Of a DNA stretch of 64,000 nucleotides, positions 17,827 through 26,828 are shown one piece after another. The DNA comes from Mucilaginibacter pankratovii (GTDB taxonomy: Bacteria; Bacteroidota; Bacteroidia; Sphingobacteriales; Sphingobacteriaceae), in the NCBI RefSeq assembly GCF_014773265.1, contig NZ_JACWMY010000013.1:1-64000 (forward strand), read 5' to 3'. A program made the position numbers and the translations under genes. Numbering within the stretch: the stretch's first letter is position 1; each line of letters starts with the position of its first letter. Below the pieces are notes generated by a model that was not told the DNA's origin, made no database searches, and saw only the letters and a list, made by a program, of their open reading frames with translations.

Positions 17827-18390
17827 ATGGTACTGCATATAAAAAATATGGTTTGTGACCGCTGCATCATGGTGGTTAGGCAGCAGTTGCAAAATATCGG
17901 GTTGAACGTCGGCGATGTCAATTTAGGCAGCGCTGATGTTCAACCTGAACCCAACAGCGAACAATTGAGCCTGATCTCTTCGCAGCTTAAATTGCTGGGC
18001 TTTGAGTTACTGGACAATGAAAAGGACCGCATCGTTGAACGGGTCAAAAGCCTGATCATTGAAAAGGTACACCATAGTGACCTGGCCGATACGCATCTGA
18101 ACTTCTCGCAATACTTGTCAGAAAGCTTGAATAAGGATTACGCCTACCTCAGCCGGATGTTCTCGGATGCGGAAGATACGACTATTGAAAAGTTTATTAT
18201 CCAGCAAAAGATCGAGAAAGTGAAAGAACTGCTGGAGTATGGCGAACTGAATTTAAACGAGATCACTTGGAAGATGGGTTACAGCAGCAGCGCGCATTTA
18301 TCTGCCCAGTTTAAAGCGATAACTGGTTTAACGCCCAGCCAGTTCAAAGCTTCGGGAAAAACGAATAGAAAAGCGATTGATAAGATCTAA
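17827..18390 (+). CDS. AraC-type regulator with an N-terminal HMA-like Cys domain, probable copper sensor
   Basis: This 187-residue protein has two parts. Residues 1-~65 look like an HMA-type fold: VLHIKNMVCDRCIMVVRQQL puts a CxxC (CDRC) in the same place as the HMA metal site, followed by a degenerate second half. Residues ~85-180 are an AraC double helix-turn-helix (NEITWKMGYSSSAHLSAQFK and a GLTPSQFK end). The gene lies 24 bases after copZ. I infer that Cu(I) binding at CDRC controls copA-copZ and perhaps the whole island. This architecture replaces CueR or CsoR, neither of which appears here. Confidence 0.8.
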   Translation: MVLHIKNMVCDRCIMVVRQQLQNIGLNVGDVNLGSADVQPEPNSEQLSLISSQLKLLGFELLDNEKDRIVERVKSLIIEKVHHSDLADTHLNFSQYLSESLNKDYAYLSRMFSDAEDTTIEKFIIQQKIEKVKELLEYGELNLNEITWKMGYSSSAHLSAQFKAITGLTPSQFKASGKTNRKAIDKI

Positions 18391-18510
18391 GATAAATATC
18401 GGATATCCCGGTGATGACCCTACCGGCAAAAGAATTGACGAAATCGAGCGTAAAACTTGTTGTACAGCTTTATTATAAATATCTTTAAGCAGTAATCCCC
18501 TGCTGGTTTA

Positions 18511-18933
18511 ATGAGGAAATTTTGTGCTTTAGTGATGACATCGTTTTACCTGTTGTTGACAACAGGTGCTTATGAGTGCCTATTGCATTGCACAGCTGAT
18601 CTCGTTTTCTCTCAATTTGCGACAAACCTTCAGGTACATCCGGGAAACGAAGATCACGACCAGGCTGAACAAGCGGATGATGATGACTGTAAAAAGGGTG
18701 ACTGTACCTGCTGTTACCATCATGGGAATTATGTAGTAAAAGAGAACTTTAGCGCCACTATTGATTTTCAGTTTTCGGTTAGCCAGGTTGCGTTGGTTCC
18801 CCGGAATCAGGAAAGGTATTCTTCATTTATATCGGAAATTATTAAGCCGTCCATCAGTTGGCCAAGATCAACGGGGCCACCGTTTTTATTTAGGCAACCT
18901 ATTTATATCTCTAACAGAACTCTTCTTATCTGA
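18511..18933 (+). CDS. Small secreted Cys/His/Asp-rich protein
   Basis: This 140-residue protein has a signal peptide (residues 1-~20). A metal-ligand cluster follows: an HPGNEDHDQAEQADDDD acidic stretch and then CKKGDCTCCYHHG, with four Cys and two His in 13 residues. The tail TGPPFLFRQPIYISN resembles the PP-containing tails of the proteins at 5963, 21927 and 29738. It follows the copper regulator by 120 bases. I infer a periplasmic or membrane-bound copper-binding role; its precise family is not assigned. The 295 bases after it (18934-19228) hold no gene that I can support. Confidence 0.65.
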   Translation: MRKFCALVMTSFYLLLTTGAYECLLHCTADLVFSQFATNLQVHPGNEDHDQAEQADDDDCKKGDCTCCYHHGNYVVKENFSATIDFQFSVSQVALVPRNQERYSSFISEIIKPSISWPRSTGPPFLFRQPIYISNRTLLI

Positions 18934-19228
18934 TCAAGCGTTGCTGCCACCCAGGCGGCCAGGTACTCTATTATCTATTAACGCTGAATATCGAATGACA
19001 TACATACAAGGCCGATGCTTTTAATTAAGCGCCTTATTGGGAATATCGATCTAAACATACGCTAATTAAAAACATTGAAGCTCCTCTTGTTTAGAGCGGC
19101 AATGGATTAACAATAACCCCAACGGAAGATCCTTTGATCTACTGTATCAAGCGTGTTAAAATACCCGGCGATTAATAAGATAATCTTTAAAAATCAATCA
19201 TTTAAGTTATCATCCTAATCACATTATA

Positions 19229-19945
19229 ATGAGCAATTATTTTATTACTCAGCCTCCTTTCGGTAAAAGAAAGGGGAAATCTTATTTTATTTCATTTATA
19301 AATAAGGTGTTAAGATTTTCAAAGATCGGATACACCGTAAGCCCCGTTGACACGATAGTTGATATGAACACTATTGAACAACGAATTAATTATTACCATT
19401 TATTAGATAACGTTTTATCAAATAATGTCGCTGGTGATGTAGTTGAATTAGGGTGCTTTACAGGACAGTGTGCTATGCTGTTTCAAAAGATCATAGAACA
19501 ACACCTGTCGGCGAAAAAACTTCATTTGTACGATACTTTTGATAACAAATATACCATACAAGGAGCGGTAGAGGATCAGTTGATCCGCAATTTCAACGAT
19601 GCGGGTTTAAAGTTACCTGTTCTACATAGAGGGTTATTTCAAGACACCCTCCCTGGACAGCTACCGGATCAAATTTGTTTTATACATATCGACTGTGGTT
19701 TTGGAGGCGATCAATCTTTACATAAAGACGTTATATTAAACTGCTTAAAAGAGGTTTATCCTCGAATGCCAACGGGCGGAATCTGTGTGCTTATGGATTA
19801 TTATGATGAGCAAGTTAACGGTGTAGGCTTTGATGCTCACCCCGGTGTTAAGCTGGCATGTGATGAATTTTTAGCTGATAAATCCGAAAAGGTCAGTTGC
19901 CTGTTTGGCAATCAATATTATCACGGTTTTTTCAGGAAAGACTAA
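19229..19945 (+). CDS. TylF/MycF-family O-methyltransferase-like protein
   Basis: This 238-residue protein has the TylF pattern: SPVDTIVDMNTIEQRINYYH, SAM site VVELGCFTGQCAMLF (~71-85), LYDTF, then FIHIDCG and LMDYYD, which supply the metal-binding Asp residues of these Mg-dependent enzymes. Family members methylate sugar hydroxyls in macrolides or surface glycans. No glycan or antibiotic genes are nearby, so the substrate is unknown. It and the two following genes interrupt the copper region and may be a separate insertion. Confidence 0.78.
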   Translation: MSNYFITQPPFGKRKGKSYFISFINKVLRFSKIGYTVSPVDTIVDMNTIEQRINYYHLLDNVLSNNVAGDVVELGCFTGQCAMLFQKIIEQHLSAKKLHLYDTFDNKYTIQGAVEDQLIRNFNDAGLKLPVLHRGLFQDTLPGQLPDQICFIHIDCGFGGDQSLHKDVILNCLKEVYPRMPTGGICVLMDYYDEQVNGVGFDAHPGVKLACDEFLADKSEKVSCLFGNQYYHGFFRKD

Positions 19946-19997
19946 ATACGGACAGATCAGGAAAATAGAAAAAGTTACTGCTAAAAATCATTCAAGT

Positions 19998-20438
19998 ATG
20001 ATGGATATAAGGAAAATAGAAAAAGAAGATATAGATAAATGTGTTGACTTATGTATAGAATCGTGTAATCGCCCGCCCTGGAATCATAAATGGAGCTATG
20101 ATACCGCATTAAAATATCTCCGGGAATTCGCTGATCAAACCCGCTTTGTCGGATTTATTTTATATGAACATGATAAGATCACGGGTATATTATTGGGACA
20201 TTTAAAGACATGGTGGGCAAATGATCTGTTGCACATTGATGAGATATTTATTTCTCCAGACAGGCAAAAAATGGGACATGGAAAACTTTTATTGGAACAT
20301 ATGGAACAATTTGCCCGTGACCAGGGATGCGGTGTTGTAAGCCTGATGACAAGCCAGCACATGCTGGCAACTGAATTTAAGAACGATATTAAGTACCATC
20401 ATGCGGAACACTATATTTTCTTATTTAAAACTGTTTAA
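19998..20438 (+). CDS. GNAT-family acetyltransferase
   Basis: This is a 146-residue N-acetyltransferase. The acetyl-CoA loop appears as ISPDRQKMGHGKLLLEHME, a variant of R/QxxGxG/A, preceded by the beta4 strand LLHIDEIFI. An upstream in-frame extension to 19905 would overlap the previous gene by 41 bases, so I chose the paired ATG at 19998/20001. The acceptor is unknown; aminoglycoside-type acetyltransferases have a similar length. No own promoter is obvious. Confidence 0.8.
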   Translation: MMDIRKIEKEDIDKCVDLCIESCNRPPWNHKWSYDTALKYLREFADQTRFVGFILYEHDKITGILLGHLKTWWANDLLHIDEIFISPDRQKMGHGKLLLEHMEQFARDQGCGVVSLMTSQHMLATEFKNDIKYHHAEHYIFLFKTV

Positions 20439-20592
20439 TTTATAGCGTTGGAAAGTCATATTGATAAGTATGTAAATTAAATAAAGGCAATGAAAAAAGT
20501 AAAGGCCGGTCTGGTATGGTTGTTCAAATTTTTGTTTGTTAAAAAATGCTGCCGGTAGGGATTTGCATTATCTTAGTTCTTTATTCCTAAAC

Positions 20593-21843
20593 ATGAGCGA
20601 ACATTTACAGTCTATTATCAGTCAATATAAAAACGACCAGGAATCAGTTTATAATACCTGGTTCATCAATAATGAAGAACGATTGAAAGCGTTTCGATCT
20701 ATCCGCCGGGGAGTATTACAGGTTATTGATGACATTAAGACCAAGCGCTTTGGGAACGATTTTAAAGGAACCTCACTTGAATTTGTTTTGAGTTGCATTA
20801 CAGAGCAAAAACAGGTTTTTGAAGGGGCATCACATCCCTTTTATTGGAAACCCAAATTAAGGATTCCCGATATTTACGAGAACCAGCCTAACAAGATCGC
20901 TTTTGGACAATTTTTAGAGAATTGTATTAATGCAAAAAATGAAGAACAGATCATCAGGGAAATTGAAAAACTGGATGCTTTAAAGATCAAAGGTTTGGGG
21001 CCTGCTGTGGCCAGCATTCTTTATTTTTTACATCCAACATTGATACCTCCATTTAATACAGCGATCATTAATGGGTTCAACTACCTTTTTAAAGACAAAA
21101 AGAAATTAGGTAGCTGGAGCGAATATCTAAAGATAAGGGAAGTCATCATGGATATGAACCGCAAACATTGCAATGACCTGTCTTTGGACACCGGGGCATT
21201 CGCAGGCCTTTTATTCGAGATAGGCACACAAAAGTTGTTGTTAGGTAAAGATGAATATCTTTCGGAAATTGAACGCACAAGGCTTGAAAGGTTGATCGAA
21301 AAGCGGCATAAGGACAAACGGGTTGAAACGGTGGACGAACACTTGCATAATGAAATGCAGTATCATTTGTTGAAGATTGGCCACGCGCTCGGATATGATG
21401 TGATTGCGGCCTCTAATGACCGATCTAAATCATGGAGTGGTAATAAGTTTACTTTTATTTCACTGGCAGACTTTCCGGACTTAGCTTTAGATAAAGAAGT
21501 CTTGAATACCGTTAAATTAATTGATGTACTGTGGTTTGAAAAGGGAACGGCTAAAGTAATCGCTGCTTTTGAGGTCGAAAAGAGTACCAGTATCTACTCG
21601 GGAATTTTGAGGCTGACTGACCTGAGTTGCAGCGTGAACAACAAAGAAGAAGTTTTATACCTCGTGGTTCCAGATCACCGGGAAAAAGATGTGATCATGC
21701 AGCTATCCCGCCCGTCCATAAAGCAAGGAAATATGCAAATGAAGTATATCTGTTTTAGCGATCTGAGGCAACACTGCGATGCCTTATGCAAATTTGGAGA
21801 TGATCATGCTATCATGCAAAAGATAGCACGGACAGTAGTTTAA
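20593..21843 (+). CDS. Uncharacterised protein with HhH-like and PD-(D/E)XK-nuclease-like parts
   Basis: I chose the ATG at 20593, giving 416 residues; an upstream ATG exists at 20536. Residues ~110-150 read LDALKIKGLGPAVASILYFL followed by HPTLIPPFNTAIINGFN, a helix-hairpin-helix pattern like that of HhH DNA glycosylases. The C-terminal part (~280-400) has LIDVLWF and IAAFEVEKSTSIYSGILRL, spaced like the D...ExK core of restriction-type nucleases, although the second motif reads EVEK instead of ExK. DNA cleavage in defence or repair is a reasonable inference but unproven. No methyltransferase partner of the restriction type is adjacent. Confidence 0.55.
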   Translation: MSEHLQSIISQYKNDQESVYNTWFINNEERLKAFRSIRRGVLQVIDDIKTKRFGNDFKGTSLEFVLSCITEQKQVFEGASHPFYWKPKLRIPDIYENQPNKIAFGQFLENCINAKNEEQIIREIEKLDALKIKGLGPAVASILYFLHPTLIPPFNTAIINGFNYLFKDKKKLGSWSEYLKIREVIMDMNRKHCNDLSLDTGAFAGLLFEIGTQKLLLGKDEYLSEIERTRLERLIEKRHKDKRVETVDEHLHNEMQYHLLKIGHALGYDVIAASNDRSKSWSGNKFTFISLADFPDLALDKEVLNTVKLIDVLWFEKGTAKVIAAFEVEKSTSIYSGILRLTDLSCSVNNKEEVLYLVVPDHREKDVIMQLSRPSIKQGNMQMKYICFSDLRQHCDALCKFGDDHAIMQKIARTVV

Positions 21844-21909
21844 TAGGCTATAACAATAGGATGTAAATTTAAAACGAAATTATATAAAACAATTTGTCAG
21901 CCTGTTGTT

Positions 21910-21917
21910 TAACTTTG
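21910..21917 (+). promoter_or_regulatory. TAnnTTTG -7 element before the DUF3347 operon
   Basis: TAACTTTG matches the -7 consensus and lies 9 bases before the ATG at 21927. A TTTG at 21893-21896 is closer than the normal -33 spacing. It would drive the His-rich gene and possibly the DUF3347, haem-binding and multicopper oxidase genes behind it. Confidence 0.45.
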
Positions 21918-21926
21918 TAAGCGAAG

Positions 21927-22403
21927 ATGAAAAGTAAAGCACTTTTATTGTTATTCATATTCCTGCTAAACACGGCTACCGGGTTTGCTTGCGCTTTACG
22001 TATGTCCATCCACGAGCATGAGGAAGCTACGGAACACCACCAAAAAGGTAGTGAAGCTACTGAACATGGTCATCATGGTGACGAAGCTAAGGAACATCAT
22101 CATGAACACCAGCAAATATCCCTGCCTTCTGTTCACGAGGAACCATTTTCGAGTGGAACTTATATCGCTAATAACGATCCTTGCTGTCAGGCAGCCGTTA
22201 ACAATTTTAATACTTTAGCCAAAGTAACTCCTCAATCAAGCCAAATTGTTTTACTGGCTCCCCTTTCTTACATTGGCACTTATCACCAATTCTTTTTAAA
22301 ACCGGTTACAATTAGTCAAGCCAATCGATTCTTATCAATTGACGGACGACGACGGCCTCCTACATACCCTATCCGCATCGCGCTGCAGAGCTTTCAGATT
22401 TGA
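21927..22403 (+). CDS. Small secreted His/Glu-rich protein, probable metal binder
   Basis: This 158-residue protein has a signal peptide (LLLLFIFLLNTATGFACA). The next ~50 residues are a degenerate repeat rich in His and Glu (HEHEEATEHHQKG, ATEHGHHGDEAKEHHHEH), a typical low-specificity metal-binding stretch. A CC pair follows (~90), and the tail RRPPTYPIRIAL resembles the PP-containing tails of the proteins at 5963, 18511 and 29738. It heads the block of DUF3347, haem-binding and oxidase genes. Function is inferred from composition only. Confidence 0.65.
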   Translation: MKSKALLLLFIFLLNTATGFACALRMSIHEHEEATEHHQKGSEATEHGHHGDEAKEHHHEHQQISLPSVHEEPFSSGTYIANNDPCCQAAVNNFNTLAKVTPQSSQIVLLAPLSYIGTYHQFFLKPVTISQANRFLSIDGRRRPPTYPIRIALQSFQI

Positions 22404-22480
22404 TTAATTGATAGATCATCAGAACTATATGGCCACGCCATGTTTCAATTTTTCTATTACATTATTAATTAATTCAGATC

Positions 22481-22981
22481 ATGAAAAAGATATTTTTATT
22501 GGTTGCTTTAATGGCAACTGTTTCTACCCAACTACTTTTTGCGCAGGGCACTAAGTCAACTGCGATTACATCTCTCCTTACTTCTTATTACGACATTAAA
22601 GACGCTTTGATCAAATCAAACAGCGCCGATGCGGCTACCCATGCCGGAGAGTTTTTAAAAGCTGTCAACGGTATAGATATGAAAGCACTTCCCGAAGCTG
22701 ATATGACCGCTTTTATGGCTGTGCAGGAAAAATTGGCATTCGATGCCAGGCATATTTCCGAAAGCAAAGATATCGCCCATCAGAGGGAGCATTTCGCCAA
22801 TTTTTCAGCTAACTTTTTCAAATTGGCCAAAGCGGTAAAATTAACGGATAAACCTGTTTACTATGCCTATTGCCCAATGAAAAAGAGCTATTGGTTATCG
22901 GCTGAGGATGTGATCAAAAACCCTTATTATGGTAGCCAAATGCTCACTTGCGGTAAGGTTACTGAAACCCTGAATAAATAA
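22481..22981 (+). CDS. DUF3347 periplasmic protein
   Basis: This 166-residue protein has a signal peptide ending QLLFAQ (~22). The DUF3347 features are the N-terminal helical SLLTSYYDIKDALIKSNSAD, the central HQREHFANFSANF and the C-terminal VYYAYCPMKKSYWLS plus YGSQMLTCGKV. The CPM and TCG segments hold the only Cys residues, and with the Met residues they could bind Cu(I). DUF3347 is often found alone or at the end of CusB-like adaptors in Bacteroidota. The next gene is a paralogue. Confidence 0.85.
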   Translation: MKKIFLLVALMATVSTQLLFAQGTKSTAITSLLTSYYDIKDALIKSNSADAATHAGEFLKAVNGIDMKALPEADMTAFMAVQEKLAFDARHISESKDIAHQREHFANFSANFFKLAKAVKLTDKPVYYAYCPMKKSYWLSAEDVIKNPYYGSQMLTCGKVTETLNK

Positions 22982-23012
22982 GCTAACCAATCATTTCTTA
23001 ATAATTTAATTT

Positions 23013-23037
23013 CCCTGTGCAACGATGTTGCGCAGGG
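23013..23037. repeat. Hairpin between the two DUF3347 genes
   Basis: CCCTGTGCAAC (23013-23023) pairs with GTTGCGCAGGG (23027-23037) over 11 bp with one G-T pair and a 3-base loop. No T-tract follows immediately, so an mRNA-processing or attenuating hairpin is as likely as a terminator. Confidence 0.6.
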
Positions 23038-23062
23038 TGATCAATAAATTTATACTCATCCC

Positions 23063-23659
23063 ATGAAAAATCTAATCATTGTTTCAGTTATCAGTTTGGC
23101 TTCATTTTCAATGGTAGCCTGCAATAACACAAATAAATCATCTGCTAATAGTACAAAGGATACGACTGCTTCAACAAACTCAGCGCCTGCAACTACTGCA
23201 AAAGGGGGCGTTGACCCAAAAACCGCCACTTCTATAAAGGAAATGGTTGGAAACTATTTACAGTTAAAAAACGCGCTAACCAAAGATAACAGCAACGATG
23301 CGGCTACCGCTGCAAAAGCACTGTCAACCGGCTTCGCAAAACTTGATCAGTCCGTATTAACACCAACGCAAAAGAAATCCTTTACTGACATCGCCGATGA
23401 TGCGAAAGAAATGGCTGAGCATATCGGAATGAGTGGCGGGAAGCTGCCCCATCAACGGGAGCATTTTGATATGTTAAGCAAGGATATGTACGACCTGGTT
23501 AAACTATTTGGTGCAGGACAACATTTGTTTGTAGATCATTGCCCGATGTATAATGATAAAAAAGGAGCAATCTGGCTGAGTGAAATAAAGGAGATCAAAA
23601 ATCCCTATATGGGTTCAGGTATGTCAACCTGCGGTATGATCCAGGAAGAATTTAAATAA
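23063..23659 (+). CDS. DUF3347 lipoprotein
   Basis: This 198-residue paralogue of the upstream DUF3347 protein is made as a lipoprotein: lipobox SMVAC (Cys ~20) followed by a Ser/Thr/Asn-rich linker to ~residue 50. The domain repeats the same landmarks: NYLQLKNALTKDNSNDAAT, PHQREHFDMLSKDMY, then DHCPMYNDKKGAIWLS and GSGMSTCGMIQ. The conserved Cys-Pro-Met and Thr-Cys-Gly-Met elements suggest a shared metal site. Soluble and membrane-anchored versions in tandem may pass copper to the oxidase or pump. Confidence 0.85.
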   Translation: MKNLIIVSVISLASFSMVACNNTNKSSANSTKDTTASTNSAPATTAKGGVDPKTATSIKEMVGNYLQLKNALTKDNSNDAATAAKALSTGFAKLDQSVLTPTQKKSFTDIADDAKEMAEHIGMSGGKLPHQREHFDMLSKDMYDLVKLFGAGQHLFVDHCPMYNDKKGAIWLSEIKEIKNPYMGSGMSTCGMIQEEFK

Positions 23660-23664
23660 TCGCC

Positions 23665-24132
23665 ATGAAACGTGCCATTAAGATTTCGCTTACTGTGATA
23701 GGAATTCTATTTATCATTATTCAGTTGATGCCTCGCGATCATAACGAAAGCGGAGATATGCCGGCGAATGACATAAGTAAGGTATACGCTATTTCGTTAA
23801 ATGTGGGAGCTATTCTAAAAAGGTCATGTTACGACTGCCACAGTAATAACACCAATTATCCGTTTTACGCACGTATCCAACCCATGCGTTATATGATGGA
23901 CAGGCATGTCAGGCAAGGAAAGGAAGAATTGAATTTTAGTGAGTTTGGCGCGTATTCTTCCAGGAAACAAAGAAGTAAATTAAGGGCTATCGGTGAAAGT
24001 TTGGACGAAGGCTCGATGCCTTTATCCTCCTATACCCTCATTCACAGGAATGCTATTCTTTCAAACGAAGATAAAGCAACACTAATGAATTGGGTTAAAC
24101 TGACGAGCGATAGCCTTTTACTAAAAAAATAA
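23665..24132 (+). CDS. Haem-binding domain protein (single c-type haem)
   Basis: This 155-residue protein has an N-terminal membrane anchor or signal (SLTVIGILFIIIQLMPRD). The SCYDCHSNNTNYPFYARI segment (~52-69) contains the CxxCH covalent haem site. The arrangement matches the Haem_bd family of Bacteroidota periplasmic proteins. It starts 5 bases after the DUF3347 lipoprotein and ends 2 bases before the multicopper oxidase gene, so it is in the same operon. Electron transfer to or from the oxidase is a reasonable inference. Confidence 0.85.
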   Translation: MKRAIKISLTVIGILFIIIQLMPRDHNESGDMPANDISKVYAISLNVGAILKRSCYDCHSNNTNYPFYARIQPMRYMMDRHVRQGKEELNFSEFGAYSSRKQRSKLRAIGESLDEGSMPLSSYTLIHRNAILSNEDKATLMNWVKLTSDSLLLKK

Positions 24133-24134
24133 AG

Positions 24135-26810
24135 ATGAAAAAAATATTATTCGTGGCGATAATGCTTTGCTTAAAGCAGTTTGTGTTCGCCCAAAACGAT
24201 ATGCAAAATATGGCTGGTATGCAAAAGCAACAGCCGGTCACTTATACTTGCCCAATGCACCCGGAAATCCATGCGTCCAAGCCGGGTAATTGCCCGAAAT
24301 GCGGCATGAAACTGGTTAAAGAGAAACCTAAAGCTACACCTAAAAAAGCCACCGTCATGCCAGCGAAGACCCCGGCAAAAAAAGCAGGCGATATGGATGG
24401 AATGAAGATGGACGGGATGAAAATGGATCAGGAAAAGCCAGGTGCCGGAAAGCCGGATGGTATGCAAATGCCCAAAGATGCTGGTAAAAAGGCGGATGAT
24501 ATGGGTGGAATGAAAATGGACGACATGAAAATGGGTGATGATAATGAAGCTGCCAATAATATGAAAAGCGCAAAAGAAAAGTTAGGCCCGATTAAAACGC
24601 TTATCAATAATGTGCCGCCACGTACAGTTCGTTATGATCTCTACATTGCAGATACCGTTGTCAATTATGGCGGGAAGCCCAAAAGGGCAATCGCGGTGAA
24701 CGGCAGCATTCCCATGCCGACCCTGACTTTTACCGAAGGCGATACAGCCGAGATCTACGTACATAATAAACTGAAAGAAGAAACATCCCTGCACTGGCAC
24801 GGGCTCTATTTACCCAACCGTTATGATGGCGTGCCTAATTTGACACAGATGCCAATCATGCCGGGTGAAACCCATTTATATAAATTCCCGATCAAACAAC
24901 ATGGCACCCACTGGTACCACAGCCATACCGGCTTGCAGGAACAGATCGGCATGTACGGTGCTTTTATTATGAATAAGCGGAAAGAATGGAATATCCCGAC
25001 GTTACCAGTGGTGTTAAGCGAATGGACAAACATGAACCCTAAAGAGGTTGATCGTAGTTTACACGCGGCATCTGACTGGTTCGCCATACAAAAAGGAACG
25101 ACCCAAAGTTATCTGGAGGCGATCAAATCGGGCCATTTTAAAACTAAAGTGGCAAATGAGTGGAAGCGCATGAATGCGATGGATGTGAGTGATGTTTACT
25201 ATGATAAGTTTCTGATCAATGGCAAGAATCAAAACGAGCAGCCTCAATATAAAGCCGGGGATAAGGTAAGGCTGCGCATCGCCAATGGGGGTGCGACTTC
25301 GTACTTCTGGCTCAAATATGCTGGTGGTAAAGTAACTGTTGTCGCGACTGATGGTAATGACGTTGAACCCGTCGAAGTTGACCGGCTCATCATTGCACCA
25401 TCTGAAACCTACGATATTGTACTCACTATCCCTGAAAATAAAAGCTATGAATTTTTGGTAACGCCCGAAGACCGTACCAAATCAGCATCCCTTTGGCTGG
25501 GAAAAGGGCCAAAAGTATCTGCGGGAAAGATGCCAAAACTCAAATACTTTGCCGGGATGAAGATGATGAACGACATGATGGATATGAGTGGTAACATGGT
25601 CCAAATGGAAGGTATGAAGATGCAGAACCAAACAATGGACATGAATACCGTAATGTACCCGGAAATAACAGGATCAGATAAGCCACAGGCAGATGATAAA
25701 AAATCTGCCATGCCGGGTATGCAGATGCCGAATGACAAAAGCATGTCAGGTATGAATATGGAACCCGACAATTCAGATATCATTACGCTCAATTACGGGA
25801 TGCTGCGTGATCCTCATAATACCACTTTATCTAAAGGCCCGATGCGAGAACTCAAATTTGATCTGACCGGGAACATGAACCGTTATGTATGGACGCTGGA
25901 CAATAAAACGGTATCTGAGTCAGACAAGATCTTGATCAAAAAAGGTGAAAATCTAAGGATCATCCTGTATAATAACAGTATGATGCGCCACCCGATGCAC
26001 CTACATGGGCATGACTTCCGGGTAATTAACGGGCAGGGTGAAAACGCGCCGATGAAGAACGTGGTGGACATTATGCCGATGGAAAAAGACACCATCGAAT
26101 TTAACGCGTCTGAACCTGGCGGCGATTGGTTTTTCCACTGCCATATTTTGTACCACATGATGAGCGGTATGGGAAGAATATTCAGTTATGAAAACTCGCC
26201 GCCTAACCCGGATGTGCCCGACCCTAAACTGGCGCAACGTATGTTATTTCGGGACGACCAAATGCCGCACCTAATGGGGAAGATCGGACTGGAAAGTAAT
26301 GGCAGCGACGGGCAGATAATGCTATCTAATACTCGTTGGAAAGCAAGCACCATGTGGCATTTGGGTACTGATGCTATGATGGGCTATGAAAGCGAAACAA
26401 TGATCGGGCGTTATATTGGGAGAATGCAATGGTTGTATCCATACATTGGCTTTGATTATCATTACAAAGAGTTCAATCCAAAAGAGAAAAACATCTTTGG
26501 CAGCGACTATAAAAACCTATTTGGACAGGTCAGCAATAAGGAAAACCGCCATACAGTGGTAGCCGGTGTGACCTATACTTTGCCGATGCTTTTTGTGGCC
26601 GATGCGCGAATTGATGGCGACGGTAAATTGCGCTTCCAGTTAGGCCGGGACGATATACCTGTTTCAAGTCGCCTACGCTTTAACATCATGGTGAATACGG
26701 ATAAGGAATACGCCGCTGGTTTAAGATATATCGTTACTAAGTATTTCTCCTTGTCAACGCATTACGATAGTGACATGGGCATGGGTGGTGGCTTGACGCT
26801 GACTTATTGA
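24135..26810 (+). CDS. Multicopper oxidase with HMBD and Met-rich insert, fused to a CopB-like barrel domain
   Basis: This is an 891-residue secreted protein. The signal peptide ends near Gln20. An HMBD domain follows, YTCPMHPEIHASKPGNCPKCG (Cys39, His42, Cys53, Cys56). A Met-rich stretch (~90-150) has repeated GMKMD units. The oxidase (~160-690) has copper motifs HWHG (~220), HWYHSH (~258), HPMHLHGHDF (~618) and WFFHCHILYHMMSGM (~665), interrupted by a second Met-rich insert (~475-560). Residues ~700-891 resemble the PcoB/CopB outer-membrane barrel (MGKIGLESNGSDGQIM and strand-like repeats). Separate PcoA and PcoB functions thus appear in one polypeptide. It probably oxidises Cu(I) and sequesters copper. 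Confidence 0.9.
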   Translation: MKKILFVAIMLCLKQFVFAQNDMQNMAGMQKQQPVTYTCPMHPEIHASKPGNCPKCGMKLVKEKPKATPKKATVMPAKTPAKKAGDMDGMKMDGMKMDQEKPGAGKPDGMQMPKDAGKKADDMGGMKMDDMKMGDDNEAANNMKSAKEKLGPIKTLINNVPPRTVRYDLYIADTVVNYGGKPKRAIAVNGSIPMPTLTFTEGDTAEIYVHNKLKEETSLHWHGLYLPNRYDGVPNLTQMPIMPGETHLYKFPIKQHGTHWYHSHTGLQEQIGMYGAFIMNKRKEWNIPTLPVVLSEWTNMNPKEVDRSLHAASDWFAIQKGTTQSYLEAIKSGHFKTKVANEWKRMNAMDVSDVYYDKFLINGKNQNEQPQYKAGDKVRLRIANGGATSYFWLKYAGGKVTVVATDGNDVEPVEVDRLIIAPSETYDIVLTIPENKSYEFLVTPEDRTKSASLWLGKGPKVSAGKMPKLKYFAGMKMMNDMMDMSGNMVQMEGMKMQNQTMDMNTVMYPEITGSDKPQADDKKSAMPGMQMPNDKSMSGMNMEPDNSDIITLNYGMLRDPHNTTLSKGPMRELKFDLTGNMNRYVWTLDNKTVSESDKILIKKGENLRIILYNNSMMRHPMHLHGHDFRVINGQGENAPMKNVVDIMPMEKDTIEFNASEPGGDWFFHCHILYHMMSGMGRIFSYENSPPNPDVPDPKLAQRMLFRDDQMPHLMGKIGLESNGSDGQIMLSNTRWKASTMWHLGTDAMMGYESETMIGRYIGRMQWLYPYIGFDYHYKEFNPKEKNIFGSDYKNLFGQVSNKENRHTVVAGVTYTLPMLFVADARIDGDGKLRFQLGRDDIPVSSRLRFNIMVNTDKEYAAGLRYIVTKYFSLSTHYDSDMGMGGGLTLTY

Positions 26811-26828
26811 TAAAGTTATAATTGCATG

